Source: Acanthosoma haemorrhoidale
Taxonomy: Eukaryota > Arthropoda > Insecta > Hemiptera > Acanthosomatidae
DNA length: 64,000 bases
Reading direction: 5' to 3'
Assembly (NCBI GenBank): GCA_930367205.1
Contig: OV884015.1
Coordinates: 106,890,509 to 106,954,508 of the forward strand
In this document: in pieces, positions 24,242 through 36,302 of the stretch
Position numbering within the stretch: the first letter of the stretch is position 1
How the letters are laid out: every line of letters starts with the position of its first letter
Program-made: the position numbers and the translations under genes
Notes under the pieces: generated by a model
What the model saw: the letters and a program-made list of their open reading frames with translations, nothing else
What the model was told of the DNA's origin: nothing
Databases searched by the model: none

Positions 24242-24790
24242 TTTTTTTTTTTCTTAGCTGTACAACTTTACAAGATAAGGGATAAGGAATAAATAAAGGA
24301 AAATTTATTTAGGGTGAACGGATCCTTTTACTAGGAGGACCTGTTTGAAGGTGGAGTGAGGGAATTAAGGAGTGTGGGAGAACTCGATAGAGGTGTAAAT
24401 GTCACGGTGCTCTGGTGAGATTCCTCTGAAGGCTGAGCCTAGAGTCCCTCTAGGCATGTAGTGCAGACTCATTCATTGGATAGCAGTGATGGGTGCCCGT
24501 CAGGGGCTTGTTGGTAGGTCAAGGGCCGTAATGTCCACCATTTAGTCTGCTTTCCCAGACCTATTCAGTTGCCATCTTGTGCAGGTCACGTAATAGGGGT
24601 TTTTGGGAGTGTTTCTTCTTCTTATTCTTCTGATGGCTTCGGTGATGGTGGGGACCTCGAACTTTTCGAGGATGTCGGGAACCATCATTTCACGGAAACG
24701 GGTATGGCATAGTGCCGTGCGCACGTTGTTTGTCTGGAAGTGCTCGCGTCTTGTTATGTTGCCGGGTCCTTAAGAGATGGTGCTCTCAAG
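24242..24790 (-). mobile_element. J3 non-LTR retrotransposon, 3' end with ORF2 C-terminus
   Basis: A T run at 24242-24252 marks the poly(A) tail. The UTR has the family block GTGAACGGATCCTTTTACTA. The minus-strand frame ending at 24542 reads FREMMVPDILEKFEVPTITE, then RRIRRRN, ending TRWQLNRSGKAD-stop. This resembles the C-terminus of Jockey-like ORF2 proteins. The copy at 46856-47279 ends similarly (GWQLARSGRAEKMIDIT). It is truncated at the 5' side near 24790. Confidence 0.7.
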
Positions 24791-26996
24791 AGAAAGCTAG
24801 TCGAAAAAATGTCTAAATTAATCGTAACAGAAGTTTGCATATTAACTAGGCTTATTTTGACTGCTTTCAAGCTATTTGATACTTTACTTATTATTGGTGT
24901 TTGGCCTCACATTTAAAGGAACATTTCAGACTGTATAAAGATACTCTCAGATATTCCGAAAAAGTTTTGAGAGCTCCAAAATAAAAAATTTCGTTATTTG
25001 TAAATCACGTTACATTCGAAACTCACACTATATCATATATATTCATCGAACAAGCCATAACTAACAGACTAGAGCTGTCAGTCAAACGGTCCAACATTCA
25101 AAAAGTCCAGACCCTCAAATTAAAAAATGACTCCAAAACACTCTCCAGTGATCTGCGCATCCCGTTTCTCACTCTACTAAGTACAACAAATAATTTAGTG
25201 ACTCTTCTACCCAACCTTCAAATAGGTCTCTTCTAGTAAAAGGATCCCTTTCACTCCTATAAATTCCATTATTTTATTTTTCCCCCTTTCCTCTTTTCAA
25301 ATTTTGAGAGGTTTGAAAAAAAAAAGTGACTTCTGCCTTTTTTCATGATCCCTTTATTCTCCCAATGTCACTTCCTCATATCCCATTCATCCTTTTCCTA
25401 GCACTAAGATCTTGTTTACAGAACATTCAGACAAGTTGCACTAAACCTTGAGCAATTACACACTCAACCCTGTCCAACTAGTTTATCAACTTCTTTGCCT
25501 CTCGTCACTCAGAGTGCTACCACCGGCTGAGTTACATCTATAAGGAAATTAGCACTTAGAAAATAGCAAATCGTACAAATGTAACTAAGAAATTTTCAGG
25601 GACTGTGATCGACTTATTAAAAAAATTAGCTTTGTGGATGAAATACAAAGTATTTTTTTTTTCACAATTTTTTTTAATAAGAATTCAAAAAACTGTCACA
25701 CTCACGTCCTTTATTTAGTTCATTTATAAATCATAAATACATATAAACAAATTTTAGTCTGTAAACAAACCACAGTAGGCGTATGGCTCCAGTAAACAAA
25801 CGGTTGGAGTGATGGGTCCTATCAGAGATAGAGAAGAGACAGGATCGATGGCGGTCTGTAATCTTGTATGTAGATTATGGTTTATCAGGCAACAATAACA
25901 GGCCTGTCGTGGCACGATCGCAGCATCCATCCGTGCATCATCATCATCATCCCCATTCAACATAGGTCCCACCTCTTAGTTATAAACGACTAACTCTCGT
26001 ATTTTCTTTTAAGGTTCCCTCTCTTTCTTTTTTATTTATTTATTTTTCCTAATCTCATTTCATAAGCCTTTTTAATAAGATAGGGGGAATCAGATGAAAA
26101 GAAATTTTTCTCTCTTTATTCCAGTTTTACTTCGTCAAGTTTATTCATTCATAAAAATTGTTTTTTTTTTCACACCGAGATTGAGTGGCGATAGAGCGAG
26201 AATATCCTGAAAAAATATTTTAAAGAAAAACACGCTAACAAACTAATACAAATTGGATGAACTGGGGACTATAAAAGGCCTCGCTAGACCCGTTTCACAC
26301 AAGACCAAATAAGATTCTTCAAGAACTGAATATTACTTAATAATTCCTGTAATCAGAATTATTTTTAGAGGCTATCTTTACTTTATCAATTCACTGACTA
26401 AAGGAGTGGGCTTTGTTGTTAAGTTTTTTATTACTTGTTGTTTTATGGGTTTTTGTTCTTAAATCTTTCACCAATGTGATATTCAACTGAGATTTGGTGG
26501 TAATCCACTACAGTCATTATGTGTTAAACTGGGTAAAATAGGTATGTTAATTATTTGTAATTAAATAAGGTAAATGTATACATAGCATATATTCTTATTA
26601 CAAATTTACAGCAATTTACAGTTGTTTACATTTTTGATTTAAGGAAAATTCAAGGTTGTTATCATGTTGTTGTTTTTTATGTCTTATTTTATACACCAGT
26701 GGCGCAAAAAACTCATAATAATACACCCTCAAAGTCTCTTCCAAGAAAAGCTCATTTTTCGGTTGATGGCAGTCTTTAGACATCTTGTGAATAATAACAA
26801 CAATAATCGTACCTATCTATGTTTTTGACCTGTGAATTATTGTTCAGTTCAAACTGCTACACAATATTATTATTTTTAGTTCATCCAATCCTTCAATATT
26901 AGTAATAATTATTAACATGTAAGCACTATACTAGACAATGCAGCCAATAAAGGCACACAAAGGACATGGTCGTGTGATATTTAATAATATTGAAAC
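24791..26996. other. Unassigned AT-rich stretch
   Basis: Apart from the J3 piece at 25213-25336 nothing was recognised. A 72-codon minus frame at 25754-25972 has no domain. A TATAAAAG at 26271-26278 lies in a GC-richer context but no transcript start can be supported. Confidence 0.35.
25213..25336 (+). mobile_element. J3 3' end fragment
   Basis: Sense orientation: AGGTCTCTTCTAGTAAAAGG, ATCCCTTTCACTCC, then TTTTATTTTTCC and TTTTGAGAGGTTTG followed by an A run (25317-25325). It matches the reverse complement of the J3 copies at 1741 and 24242. Confidence 0.6.
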
Positions 26997-27775
26997 ATGT
27001 TTATTGTGCTAAAATTACAATCTGCCTTATAAGGCAATAAGTAATTGTGGTAAATGTTTTCATTCATACCATATTTACAATATGCATTCACTCGCTCATT
27101 TATACAGTATTTACAAACATTTATTAATACCCAGAGGCCTCCCTAATCCACATGGTTTCACCTCTCTCGCGTGCGAAAAAGGAAGCTATGGATCGTCGTC
27201 TCTTTAAGCTATCGAACGCGATCGCAAAAATCGTCAGCCAAGTCACTGGACACGAACCAGTGGAGGCTGACTAAAAGCGCAAGAGCGGATGAGTGGTGCG
27301 GTGCAATGACTGTCCTAGAGGATTAGGGAGGTTGGATAGGTTACTACGGAATTTCATGAACTTGGAAGGGATGAGTTCAAGAATGTAAGGTATATGAAGA
27401 ACGTTATGAAGGGTTTTGTTGCTGACGTAATAAGGAGCATTTACTATTGTTCTCAGGACTTTTGATTGAAAGGATGGATACGCTTGATGCTCGACTTTTT
27501 TGCTGTCCCCCATAGCTCTATTCTGTATGTCCAGATTGACTTAAGTATAACTTTGTAGATTAGTAGTTTATTTTCTATTGAGAGATGGGATGTCCTTTGA
27601 AGTAGTCTGTACAGTTCTCCAAAGCGTATGTTTAGTTCTTGTCTTTTTAGCCTCGTATGTGGGTTCAAGGTCAGTCGTTTGCTTAGAAGGAAGCCTAAAT
27701 ACTGTACTTACTCGGATACAGGGATAACCCACATACAGGTAATGTGGGAACATTTTGCTTCATTAAGTGTGATTT
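26997..27775 (-). mobile_element. J1 retrotransposon, rearranged 3' half
   Basis: It runs from the terminus (TTTATTGTGCTAAAATTACA) through a shortened 3' UTR in which the CAGACG...GACTCCCAC block is lost, into the RT C-terminus. Minus-strand reading: VEHQAYPSFQSKVLRTIVNA, then LHNVLHIPYILELIPSKFMK. Upstream comes NPHTRLKRQELNIRFGELYR. Near 27720 another internal deletion joins the GGATACAGGGA block to ATGTGGGAACATTTTGCTTC. Confidence 0.85.
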
Positions 27776-28379
27776 AGTTAAAAAATCTCAGCCGTCGAAG
27801 GATAAACTGCACGACGGATGGTAGACAATGTGTGGCATAACTCCAGTTAGTTAAAAACGGCTTTGGACCACATCCGTAAAAGTCCAAGAAGTGGTTGTAA
27901 CTCACCTGGGGGATATCCCATAGTAGAATGACTCGTGTCAAAATAATTACCAACCATGCAGTCTAAATATATTAATGATGTCACAATATATGGATTAGTC
28001 TTTAGGTTTTTAACTTGTAGTTTTATGTGGCCTCTGAGAAAACAAATAATTACTCTCTCGGTATTGAAAGCCGTGACCTTTTGGTGGACATTTTATATTC
28101 CTTTTTGTCAAGGTGTTCTTTGAGTTCGGGTCAAACCACATTTTTTTTTTCACTTAGCCGAATGAAGAAAGGCGTCAATGGTGAAGAATTCGTATGAAGC
28201 CTTATATTCTGCAGAAACTTTTAGGTCTACTTACTTAAGTTTTACTCATCGCAGTTTCAAAGTAACAATCGATACATAATCGATGAATTCCAATCATTTG
28301 CTTACCTACTTCTCACCAGATCCATAATACTTACGTCAATTCACCCCCTTTTTTTTTCTTTAATTTGCGTTTTTTTACA
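27776..28379. other. Unassigned stretch
   Basis: No coding frame or repeat copy was recognised. Confidence 0.4.
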
Positions 28380-29112
28380 TTCAAGTCAAAAAATAAATTT
28401 TTCAAAAGTTTTTGTTTTTGATCAATGATGTAATCACCCTCATTATCAGAAAACGTTTGCCATCTAGTGTGCCAATTTTCAATGCCGAATCGATAAAAAT
28501 CAATTGGTTTTTGTGCAAAATATCTGGAGATGGCATTTTGGACTTTATCCGAATTTTCAAATTTTTAGCGATAGGAATTAATGGATATCCGATGGCGCAA
28601 TATCGGGCGAGTATGGTGGGTTAGACAAGAGATGAAAAATGGGTCCTCTATGATAATCCAAAAATCTCTCTCCGCACGAATTGGCACGAAGTACAGCTTA
28701 GCATGGTTTACACTTCAAAAAGGCGCGTTCGTGTGTTTGGTGGAGTATTCGCGAGGTCGTTCATCGCTGGAAAAACTGCGAATGCAGATCTTTACAGTGA
28801 ACAATTTGATCGAGTAAATCAATCTTTAATTGAAAATTCCCGAGCGATTGTCAATAATAAAGGCAGTGTGATTATGTAACATCCATTTATTCCGATCGCT
28901 AAAAATTTGATTATTCGGATATCCATGTCCAAAATGCCGTCTCTAGATATTTTGCACAAAAACCAATTGATTTTCATGGATTCGGCATTGAAAATTTGCA
29001 CACTAGGTAGAAAAAGGTTGCTGATGACGAGGGTGATTACTTCATTGATCAAAAACAAAAACTTTATCTGTTTGAATTTAATGCAAAAAAAAAAAACGAC
29101 GTTACTTTCCGG
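28380..29112 (+). mobile_element. Snap-back mariner derivative, copy C (best-preserved arms)
   Basis: The left arm 28380-28620 is an inverted mariner 3' end. It includes the complement of the FAQKPIDF region and of PPYSPDIAPSDFH. The core from about 28648 reads YDNP..., then HFKKARSCVWWSIRGVVH and NADLYSEQFDRVNQSLIEN. The region with the second catalytic Asp is deleted near 28862. The right arm 28880-29112 is the same 3' end in forward orientation, ending TTACTTTCCGGTCCCCCTA. The arms are reverse complements over about 230 bases. There is no intact frame. Confidence 0.87.
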
Positions 29113-29830
29113 TCCCCCTAATATAATGCCTTGTAAACATTTGTCTGTATTATAGCGGTGTTCGTGGGGGCGGACATTCGTAGAGGCTTCTTTTTGTGGT
29201 GGGCCTAATGATTAATCAATAGTTTTTAACGTCACAAGCTGTCTCGTATTCAAGCATCCCGCATGGGATATTGTCAAGGGGAAATAATTTGATGGGTTTT
29301 ATGACTGTACAGCTGAATCATATCCGCTTTTATAGCTCTACCTCGATACGATCGCTAAAAGACAGTTAGTAATATTCCGATCATTTATTAATACTTGATA
29401 GATCTATAAAGTCCTTCGGTTAAGTGTTTTAGTCGCTAGGAGCCTGGCCGATGGGATCTTAAGAACCTCTACGGCAAGAAATAGCCATTTTATGATGTGC
29501 CATTTGTGGCCCTGGGATCGATAACTGGCGAGGTCTTAAAATTTTCCTCATTGAGACCAAGTAACTTCTTAGCGACGGGCTTATGACTTAGAGTCATTCA
29601 TCAATCATGACTGAATCGAACTTAAAAATCTCATAAGACAATGCCGTTTAAGTTTACCTTGAATCTGGTACGGGTCACAAGGTTTGTATGCCCGAGGTTT
29701 TCCACCGGTTGTAGTAATGTTATTTTTGACGGTAGGAATAAAAATAATTTTGACTGAGAAATATATTTTAATGTTTTACATAATAAATGCTGCTTGTAGA
29801 AAATTTTTTTTCTTTTTAAAAATTGTCTTT
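29113..29830. other. Unassigned stretch
   Basis: No coding frame or repeat copy was recognised. Confidence 0.4.
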
Positions 29831-30018
29831 ACATTAATATGAACATGTGGATTTGGGAGACCTGTGGGCTGTTTGTAAATACTGTATGAATGAGCGAATG
29901 AATGCATATTGTAAATATGGTACGAATGAGAACATTTATCACAATTACTTATTGCATAATAAGGCAGATTGTAATTTTAGCACAATAAAGAAGTTTCAAT
30001 AGCGATAACATTAATATG
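29831..30018 (+). mobile_element. J1 3' UTR insertion with 11-bp target duplication
   Basis: The last ~150 bases of J1 (29842-29990, ending GCACAATAAAG), followed by a short AT tail, are flanked by ACATTAATATG at 29831-29841 and 30008-30018. This is a severely 5'-truncated retrotransposition product. Confidence 0.85.
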
Positions 30019-31974
30019 TATTTTTACTTTAATTTTCTTATTTGCCTGCTCAAAACTCACTTTTAAACTTTACAATGCATTTTAACGTTGTATATATGTA
30101 AAGAAAGTATACTCTTTTTAATTTGAATTTTCCACGCTGCTTCTACTGACCACCACTAGATGGAGCTATCAGAAAGATTCTAAAAAGTGAGAGGATAGAG
30201 AAAAGTTACATTAAGTAATTTAAATTGTAATTAGAGCATGAATAGAGAAGTGATAATTATAAACTGTAATTGTCGTTTCTTTGTTTACAGGTAATATTGT
30301 GTAAATAATATGAATATTTTTATGATATAAAATATTGTGAATAAAATTGCTTGCTTTGTTTACTGAGAAACTGATTTCAGTTTATTCACCCCAACTTTAA
30401 TAATTGTCTTACATATATATATTTAAAATTACTTGGTGAAGATTTGTTTCTTTTTCAAAAATTTCACATCTATTACTCTCTGTTTCAACATAATTTATTA
30501 TTAATATCATATTTATTTAATATTAGTCTTAGTAAGATATTTGCTGCTATTTTAGTTTTCCTTTAATCTGTACTTAATGTAATATTTCTTTAACAAAACA
30601 AGTTTATACATGGGCTTACATATCTTTTGAAAGTTTTATTCAATTCTACGTCTTTGCATATGACAAATAAAATAACTGCACCTAAACTGGAGAAATATTT
30701 TTTCTTTCATTTATTAATTAGCTATAGTAGTAAATTATAAAAATTGTAAAACCTATTATATATTTTAGACCAAAATAAATATTATTTGTTATTCGCGACG
30801 GATTAAAAATTAACTTTAATTGATATATGACTAGTTGCAAACACCTGGAATTTTGACTGAAAAAGACAAGATAAATAGGACCAAATTTTCTTACGTTGAT
30901 TTTTTCTTTCAGATATACTACAGCTGTTCATATTAACGTTAAAAAAGAAGAATGATGTTAGCCCCGTACCTGTCTAGAAGTAAACCCTTTCTCCCTTCGT
31001 GCTCGCAAATTATAATATTACCCCCAAATATACACAGGCGGGCAGACATAACTAAGCGCTCATTGTGCAACAACAACAACAACAAGAGTACTTGAGCACT
31101 AACGAGAAAGGGCAACAACAGCTCATTATAACAATAGGAGTTATTAGCATGACTGAGCACTCGGGAAGTACAAAGCGTACCGCACGCCTCAGAGAGATGT
31201 GCAACAGGAGGTTCTGGCACCTTTGATGCGGTGACGTACTGACCTGTAATTGCTGCGAACATTGCTCGGTACATTTGTCACAGTGTAAACTAACCACACG
31301 GTCCAATTTTTTTTTAGGGTGGTATATTTGTTTGTTGGCTATTCGAAAAAAACAAAACAAATACCGCTTGGAGTGAATGTTATTCGAACTAGTATTATTA
31401 TTGGTACTCTGAACAAAAGAAAAAAAAATCATTTTTCATATAAGGATTCCAACCCAGAACCTTTATGCCACAAAAATACGCTACCCACTTAGAGAAAAAA
31501 ATAGACTAGCAGAGCGGGACAATATCTATGAAGCTAACAACCAAGCTAGCCTGTACGAGTGACGATCTTCACAGTATTTGTTTGGGCTAAAGAGGAGGTC
31601 ACGGGTTTGAGTCCTTGTCCATATCACATACTTTTAATGGTAGTATCTATAACACAAAAAACTTACTCAAACAGCTCCAGTTACCTCCGCGTCCCCTCGA
31701 ACTTAAAAACTGTATACTATGAATAAAAATATAATACAAATGGATAAGCACATAAATCGAAAATAGGTTCAAAAGTACGAGTGCTCAGTTTTTAGGAGAA
31801 AAAAAAATAACCATTTTTTCTTAATATTGCAGAATTTTCCATGCCTAAGCACTGTCCACAAAATTATATATATATTACGAAAAAATTGCTTGAGAACAAG
31901 TATGCTTCGTCTATTTTGCTGTGTATTTGGCCAAACCCAGATTAATTTTATAAAAATAAGTTTGATGTACTCAC
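30019..31974. other. Intronic non-coding stretch next to the LDLa exon
   Basis: AT-rich to 30930. The part at 30940-31310 is GC-richer and carries long minus-strand frames (111 and 126 codons) that include a CAA repeat read as a low-complexity run. Neither frame shows a domain. Weak tRNA-like words are listed separately. Confidence 0.4.
31435..31620. repeat. Possible tRNA-derived (SINE-like) remnants
   Basis: Two B-box-like words occur. On the minus strand GGGTTGGAATCC lies at 31443-31454. On the plus strand CACGGGTTTGAGTCC lies at 31599-31613. A similar GTCACGGGTTTAAGTCCCG at 40484-40502 could form a small T-arm-like stem. A boxes are weak and no cloverleaf could be drawn, so these are only candidates. 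Confidence 0.25.
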
Positions 31975-32133
31975 GGGTGCATTGCTTGGGTTCATCGCTG
32001 CTGTCGCCGCATTGGTTGATCCCGTCGCAGTATTTGTTGAGGGGGAGGCACTTGCCGTTGGCACACGTCATCTCAGACAGGAGGCAAGGGGCTACGGTGG
32101 CCTGTCCTGCAGCACCCACCGTCTTCGCCAGAA
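31975..32133 (-). CDS. Host exon encoding an LDL-receptor class A (LDLa) domain
   Basis: On the minus strand an acceptor (AATGTTGCAG, 32134-32143) is followed by 159 open bases and a strong donor GTGAGTAC (31974 downward). The reading is LAKTVGAAGQATVAP, then an LDLa module: CLLSEMTC-ANGK-C-LPLNKY-C-DGINQ-C-GDSSDEPKQ-C. All six cysteines and the acidic calcium-cage residues (D in CDG, D..SDE) are present. The exon is 53 codons with phase 1 on both sides, typical of shuffled extracellular modules. LDLa modules bind ligands in secreted and membrane proteins. The stretch before the module may follow a signal peptide in an upstream exon that I could not find. The next exon of the same gene is probably 1059-1199. 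Which LDLa/CUB protein this is I cannot say. Confidence 0.85.
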
Positions 32134-32267
32134 CTGCAACATTAAACAATAGATGTAGAAACAAATAGTATACATAGTATTATCATTATTAAATGTAACG
32201 ATAACAAACAGATCACCTCTTTGTATAAAATCATAATTAAGAGTCGTAATTTCAAAACTTAGTAGCA

Positions 32268-33141
32268 AAAGGGTGTCCCAGAAATAACGCAAGATTTGAA
32301 TTTGCCACCAATTGTGCAGTAAAGTGCTGGCAACCCTAAAAAAAAAACAATTTGACAGCTGACAGTTTAGAGTTAGTAAAAATGGAGCGTTACACGATAG
32401 AACAACGTGTCTTTATTGTTGAACATTATCTCAAAAATAATGAAAGTTTGGCGGCCGCAGTTCGAAAATTTCATACAAAATATGGTCGGAATAGTGTTTT
32501 GACTTCAACAACTGTGAAGAGATTAATTGAAAAATTTAGGGAGACTGGATCAGTTGGAGACACTAAACACACTGGTCGTACAAAAACAAGCCGTTCAAAT
32601 GGCAATATCGAAGCAGTGCGTGAGAGTGTTGTTGAAAATCCATAACACAGTTCTTTGTGCCAAAATTGGATGATATTGATGTGGCCAATATGTGGTTTCA
32701 ACAAGATGGTGCCACATGCCATACAGCCCATGAAACAATTCAAATACTGCATGAGACATTTCCAGGTCGTGCACTCTCTCGTTCCGGTGATCAGAATTGT
32801 CCCCCTAGATCGTGTGATTTAACACATTTAGATTTCTTTTTATGAGGTTATTTGAAGTCAAAAGTGTATGTCAACAAGCCCACATCCACCCGTGCATTAA
32901 AAGAGGATATTCAACGCTGCATCAACAAAATTCAACCACGTTTATGCCAAATGGCCATGGAAAATTTTGACAAAAGAGTGCGTATGTGCCAGCAAAGTCG
33001 TGGAGGCCATTTGCTCGATGTGTTATGTTCCATAAATAACCCTATCCTATTTACTTTATAATTCAATAAAAAAATAACAACAAAAATACTAAAAACTGTG
33101 TTTTCTATTTAAATCAGATCTTGCGTTCTGGGACACCCTTT
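32268..33141 (+). mobile_element. DD41D (rosa-like) mariner-family transposon, internally deleted
   Basis: Terminal inverted repeats AAAGGGTGTCCCAGAA (32268) and TTCTGGGACACCCTTT (ending 33141) bound 874 bases. The N-terminal frame from ATG 32382 reads MERYTIEQRVFIVEHYL and a helix-turn-helix region to VRESVVENP-stop (32643). The second part (32657-33061) reads WFQQDGATCHTAHET, PPRSCDLTHLDFFL-stop-GYLKSKVYVNKP and the C-terminus QSRGGHLLDVL. From Asp in QQD to Asp in HLD there are 41 residues, the DD41D spacing. About 130 residues between the parts, including the first catalytic Asp, are lost. The invariant Trp codon is TGA. Non-autonomous but with both ends. Confidence 0.88.
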
Positions 33142-33451
33142 ATAAGTAAAACATCAAGAACAGTTTTTTCAAAGGGAACACAAACTAGTGTGCACATTGA
33201 AGTGTGTGAATGGAGCGGGATGACGGTTTACTATCTTGCAAGTGTAAATCCACTTATTATATATTTGGCACTAAAAAATAATTAAAAAAAGTTCAATTAA
33301 GTCAAGGTATTGGAGCGTCAAAATTCGTAGGAGGAGAATATTGAAAGACAAAATTTAATTTTCGTTAAGGTTTATATCCCCTTATTATTAGCTGAAGAAA
33401 AAAACTATTGGAAGGATCGGGTCTTCAACCCAATATATAATACCCGGGCTC

Positions 33452-33523
33452 CAGTCTATTTTTTTCCAGTCTATTTTTTTCCAGTCTATTTTTTCCAGTC
33501 TATTTTTTTTCCAGTCTATTATA
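33452..33523. repeat. Short minisatellite, ~14-16 bp unit, five copies
   Basis: CCAGTCTATTTTTTT repeats with small changes in the T run. It lies just upstream of the direct repeat at 33540. Confidence 0.85.
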
Positions 33524-33539
33524 TTAATTTTGTATTGTA

Positions 33540-33697
33540 ATAAACTGAGGTGGACTGACAGTCGGAGCCCTTCACGAGCCCTATTACTTAGATCGTTCAC
33601 AATAAACATCGGGCACTTGTTCACGCACCAACACAATGATTTATTTTAAGATTCACCCTCAAATGGAATTAACTATGTACACAAATAACATTATTCT
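33540..33697. repeat. Direct repeat E, copy 1 (possible miniature LTR)
   Basis: About 158 bases match 34812-34968 with only a few differences (ATAAACT-AGGTGGACTG to CAAATAACATTATT). A CAATAAACATC inside could be a polyadenylation signal. The 1.1 kb between the copies holds no pol. It might be a TRIM-like element or a local duplication. Confidence 0.75.
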
Positions 33698-34811
33698 ATT
33701 AAAATTTGATTTAATGTAATTACATTTTCTTAATCCGTATAAATAGTATTCACTTTCGTGATTCACGCCCCGTGGAAACCCGGCATTAGGGTTAAAATTT
33801 TATAAATTAAATTATTTCACGTGGAGCATTAAACTTTGTATTTTTTTATTACTGCTTAGTACAACCGGCGACATCCCAACACTTCAAAATTTATATTTGT
33901 CTTCATTAGTTAACATTTGTTACTGTGTTATGTTATATTCATATATAATGTAATATCATGTGTTGGTGGGAGGGGAAACTTTGAATTCCAAAATGCAAAT
34001 CTCCAACCCCGTTCCGAACTGATCCGGATCACTAGCAAAGGGCACTGAAACGGTTAGATGGCTCAACGGAAAATATCTTGAATGTATAGAGAACAAAACT
34101 GTGATTAGTTGATCAAAAATAAAATTATTAAAAGCAAATGTGTTATAAACAAATGGTTTACCCATTAAGGCCAGATAAATAATAATAAAAGGCAACTGCA
34201 GAATTTGTGCGCAATATAAATATTATTTACAATGAGTACACTTAAGAAGAAATGAATAGTATAATAATAAAAATTAAAATAAACTATTTAAAAAAAACAA
34301 AAAATTAACAGATCGATTTGTGCAAGTTAATGAACATTGTAACATCTAATCTAATTAAAAGCCATCAAATTAATTTTTTTCTAAGCTAAGATCTTTTTAT
34401 ATTTAAAAATAAAAAAAAAATTATTATAATAAATAATATTGTTAGTAAACAACTTTTTGATTAGAATTGTCAACTGTATAAATTGTCCTTTAGCTCGCTG
34501 ATAAATATCTTATTGCAGGAGATAATGAGGCAGAAAATGAAATGTTCTCTTGAATATGAATTTTAATTCATAAATTTAGCAAGTATGAAGCAAAACAGCC
34601 GGTATGAAGAGACTGCCTTGGGTGCCAGCGGATCCAGCAATTCTACATTTGAACATATCATACCTGCAGCTGTAAATGTAAACCTACATCCAACGAGGTT
34701 CACAACCGTACTCGATGAAGTAAGAGGTGATATCAAAGGGTGAGGTCGATACAGTGATATCGATGGTGTGGAGAGAATCGATAATTGCTAGTGTGAGTGT
34801 GAGGTCACAGT
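33698..34811. other. Stretch between direct repeats E
   Basis: AT-rich. A less AT-rich part at 34580-34800 has a short frame MKQNSRYEETALGASGSSNS that does not match a family I know. Confidence 0.35.
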
Positions 34812-34968
34812 CGATAAACTAAGGTGGACTGGCAGTCCGAGCCCTTCACGAGCCCTATTACTTAGATCGTTCACAATAAACATCGGGCACTTGTTCACGC
34901 ACCAACACAATGATTTATTTTAAGATTCACCCTTAAATGGAATTAACTATGTACACAAATAACATTAT
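34812..34968. repeat. Direct repeat E, copy 2
   Basis: Near-identical to 33540-33697 and in the same orientation. The differences seen are ACTAAGG for ACTGAGG, GGCAGTCC for GACAGTCG and ACCCTTAAAT for ACCCTCAAAT. Confidence 0.75.
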
Positions 34969-36302
34969 TTGTTACTAAAATTACATAATACAAATTAATA
35001 TTATTTATTGCGAAATAATAAAACATCCTTGATTGAAAGGGAATTGAATATGTCTCATTTCCAATAAATCAAAATAAATGTTTTGCTTTCAATAATTTTA
35101 TTTTCGAGAGAAACAATAAAAACTTTACCGCAATATTTTTTTTTTTTTTTATATTAAAGGCCTTAGCAACATGTATTACCCTTCGTAAAATATTACTTAC
35201 GGTAATACTACTGTGCGGTATCCTTGTTACAAAGCACGTTGCAAAATTACTTTTGTATGCCGTAGACTGTTTTATAACGAGGAAAACCTTTGATGTGGAG
35301 TGCCTGTGTTAAAGGAGAAAAAACTTTGCCCTTGCCTCCTGTTAGAAAATATAAAAGACAAGATCCTCAAAGGGCAGGAAACATACTTGGTGCTAGCGGG
35401 GAGCTCAAAGATCCATTACCACTTTTTTCATATGTAAGAAATTTAACTTTCTAAATTTCAAATCCAAGGTGAGAATGTTCCTCACGTAAAAACCAATTTG
35501 GGCATGTGGAACCCATATACACGATAAGAAAACTAACATAGAGATTTTTCAACCAAAAGTTCTAATACTTGTCACAAGTTTCACCATTTCACTACGAAAT
35601 CATACCTCATATATTTATATCATATCATTGGAACCTTATACAGAAACCCACACAAAAAGTGTGTCGAATAGAAATCTATTCAGGTAGAAATGTCTCTCTG
35701 GTTGTCCTCTCACTTCATTTAAGATATTTTGTTATATTTACTGCTTTTGACAGTCGTTAATCAATAAATAATCTTTAAAAGAACTGCAATCAAATAAATC
35801 TCTAATGTATTTTTGTATTCTATTTTTTTTCTACTTTTGTGTTCTACTACATAAATTTAAGAAAATAACTTGTACATAACGCTCATTCATATGCGATGGG
35901 CCCTTTGAGTGAGCCTCGGAGAATATTTACTGGAAAAGTGTGATCCGTAAAGCTGAAAAGGTCGAGAATGTAGAAAGGCTACATCCTTGGACCTCGAGTG
36001 GGTCGAGAATGTGAATCGCTCTGTAACAAACATCAGGACACTAACTTTGAGAACTGTCTCCCTCAACTTTTATTTCGGAGTGCTCAACTTTTCCATTCTG
36101 TCATAGCGACAACACAGAATCGTGAGAATTATTCACAACTTCCATGTATAAACAAGCAATTTCCTTTTTTTTTTTTTGTCAACAACTGTTTCTTTGATGC
36201 TATTCTAGTTATATTCTCATCTTGGCCCGGTGCCAGAATGGATTCACGATAACTACCAGTCCGGGATAAGTACTATCGCAATAATTATAATTATATATAC
36301 AA
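34969..36302. other. Unassigned AT-rich stretch
   Basis: Short frames only, and no repeat copy was recognised. Confidence 0.4.

Noticed and set aside
26271..26278. TATA-box promoter
   Set aside because: TATAAAAG occurs by chance in AT-rich DNA, and no initiator or downstream gene supports it.
30939..31432. Minus-strand frames of 111 and 126 codons near the LDLa exon as further exons
   Set aside because: Much of the reading is low complexity (Cys and Leu runs from a CAA repeat), with no domain and no splice sites in matching phase.
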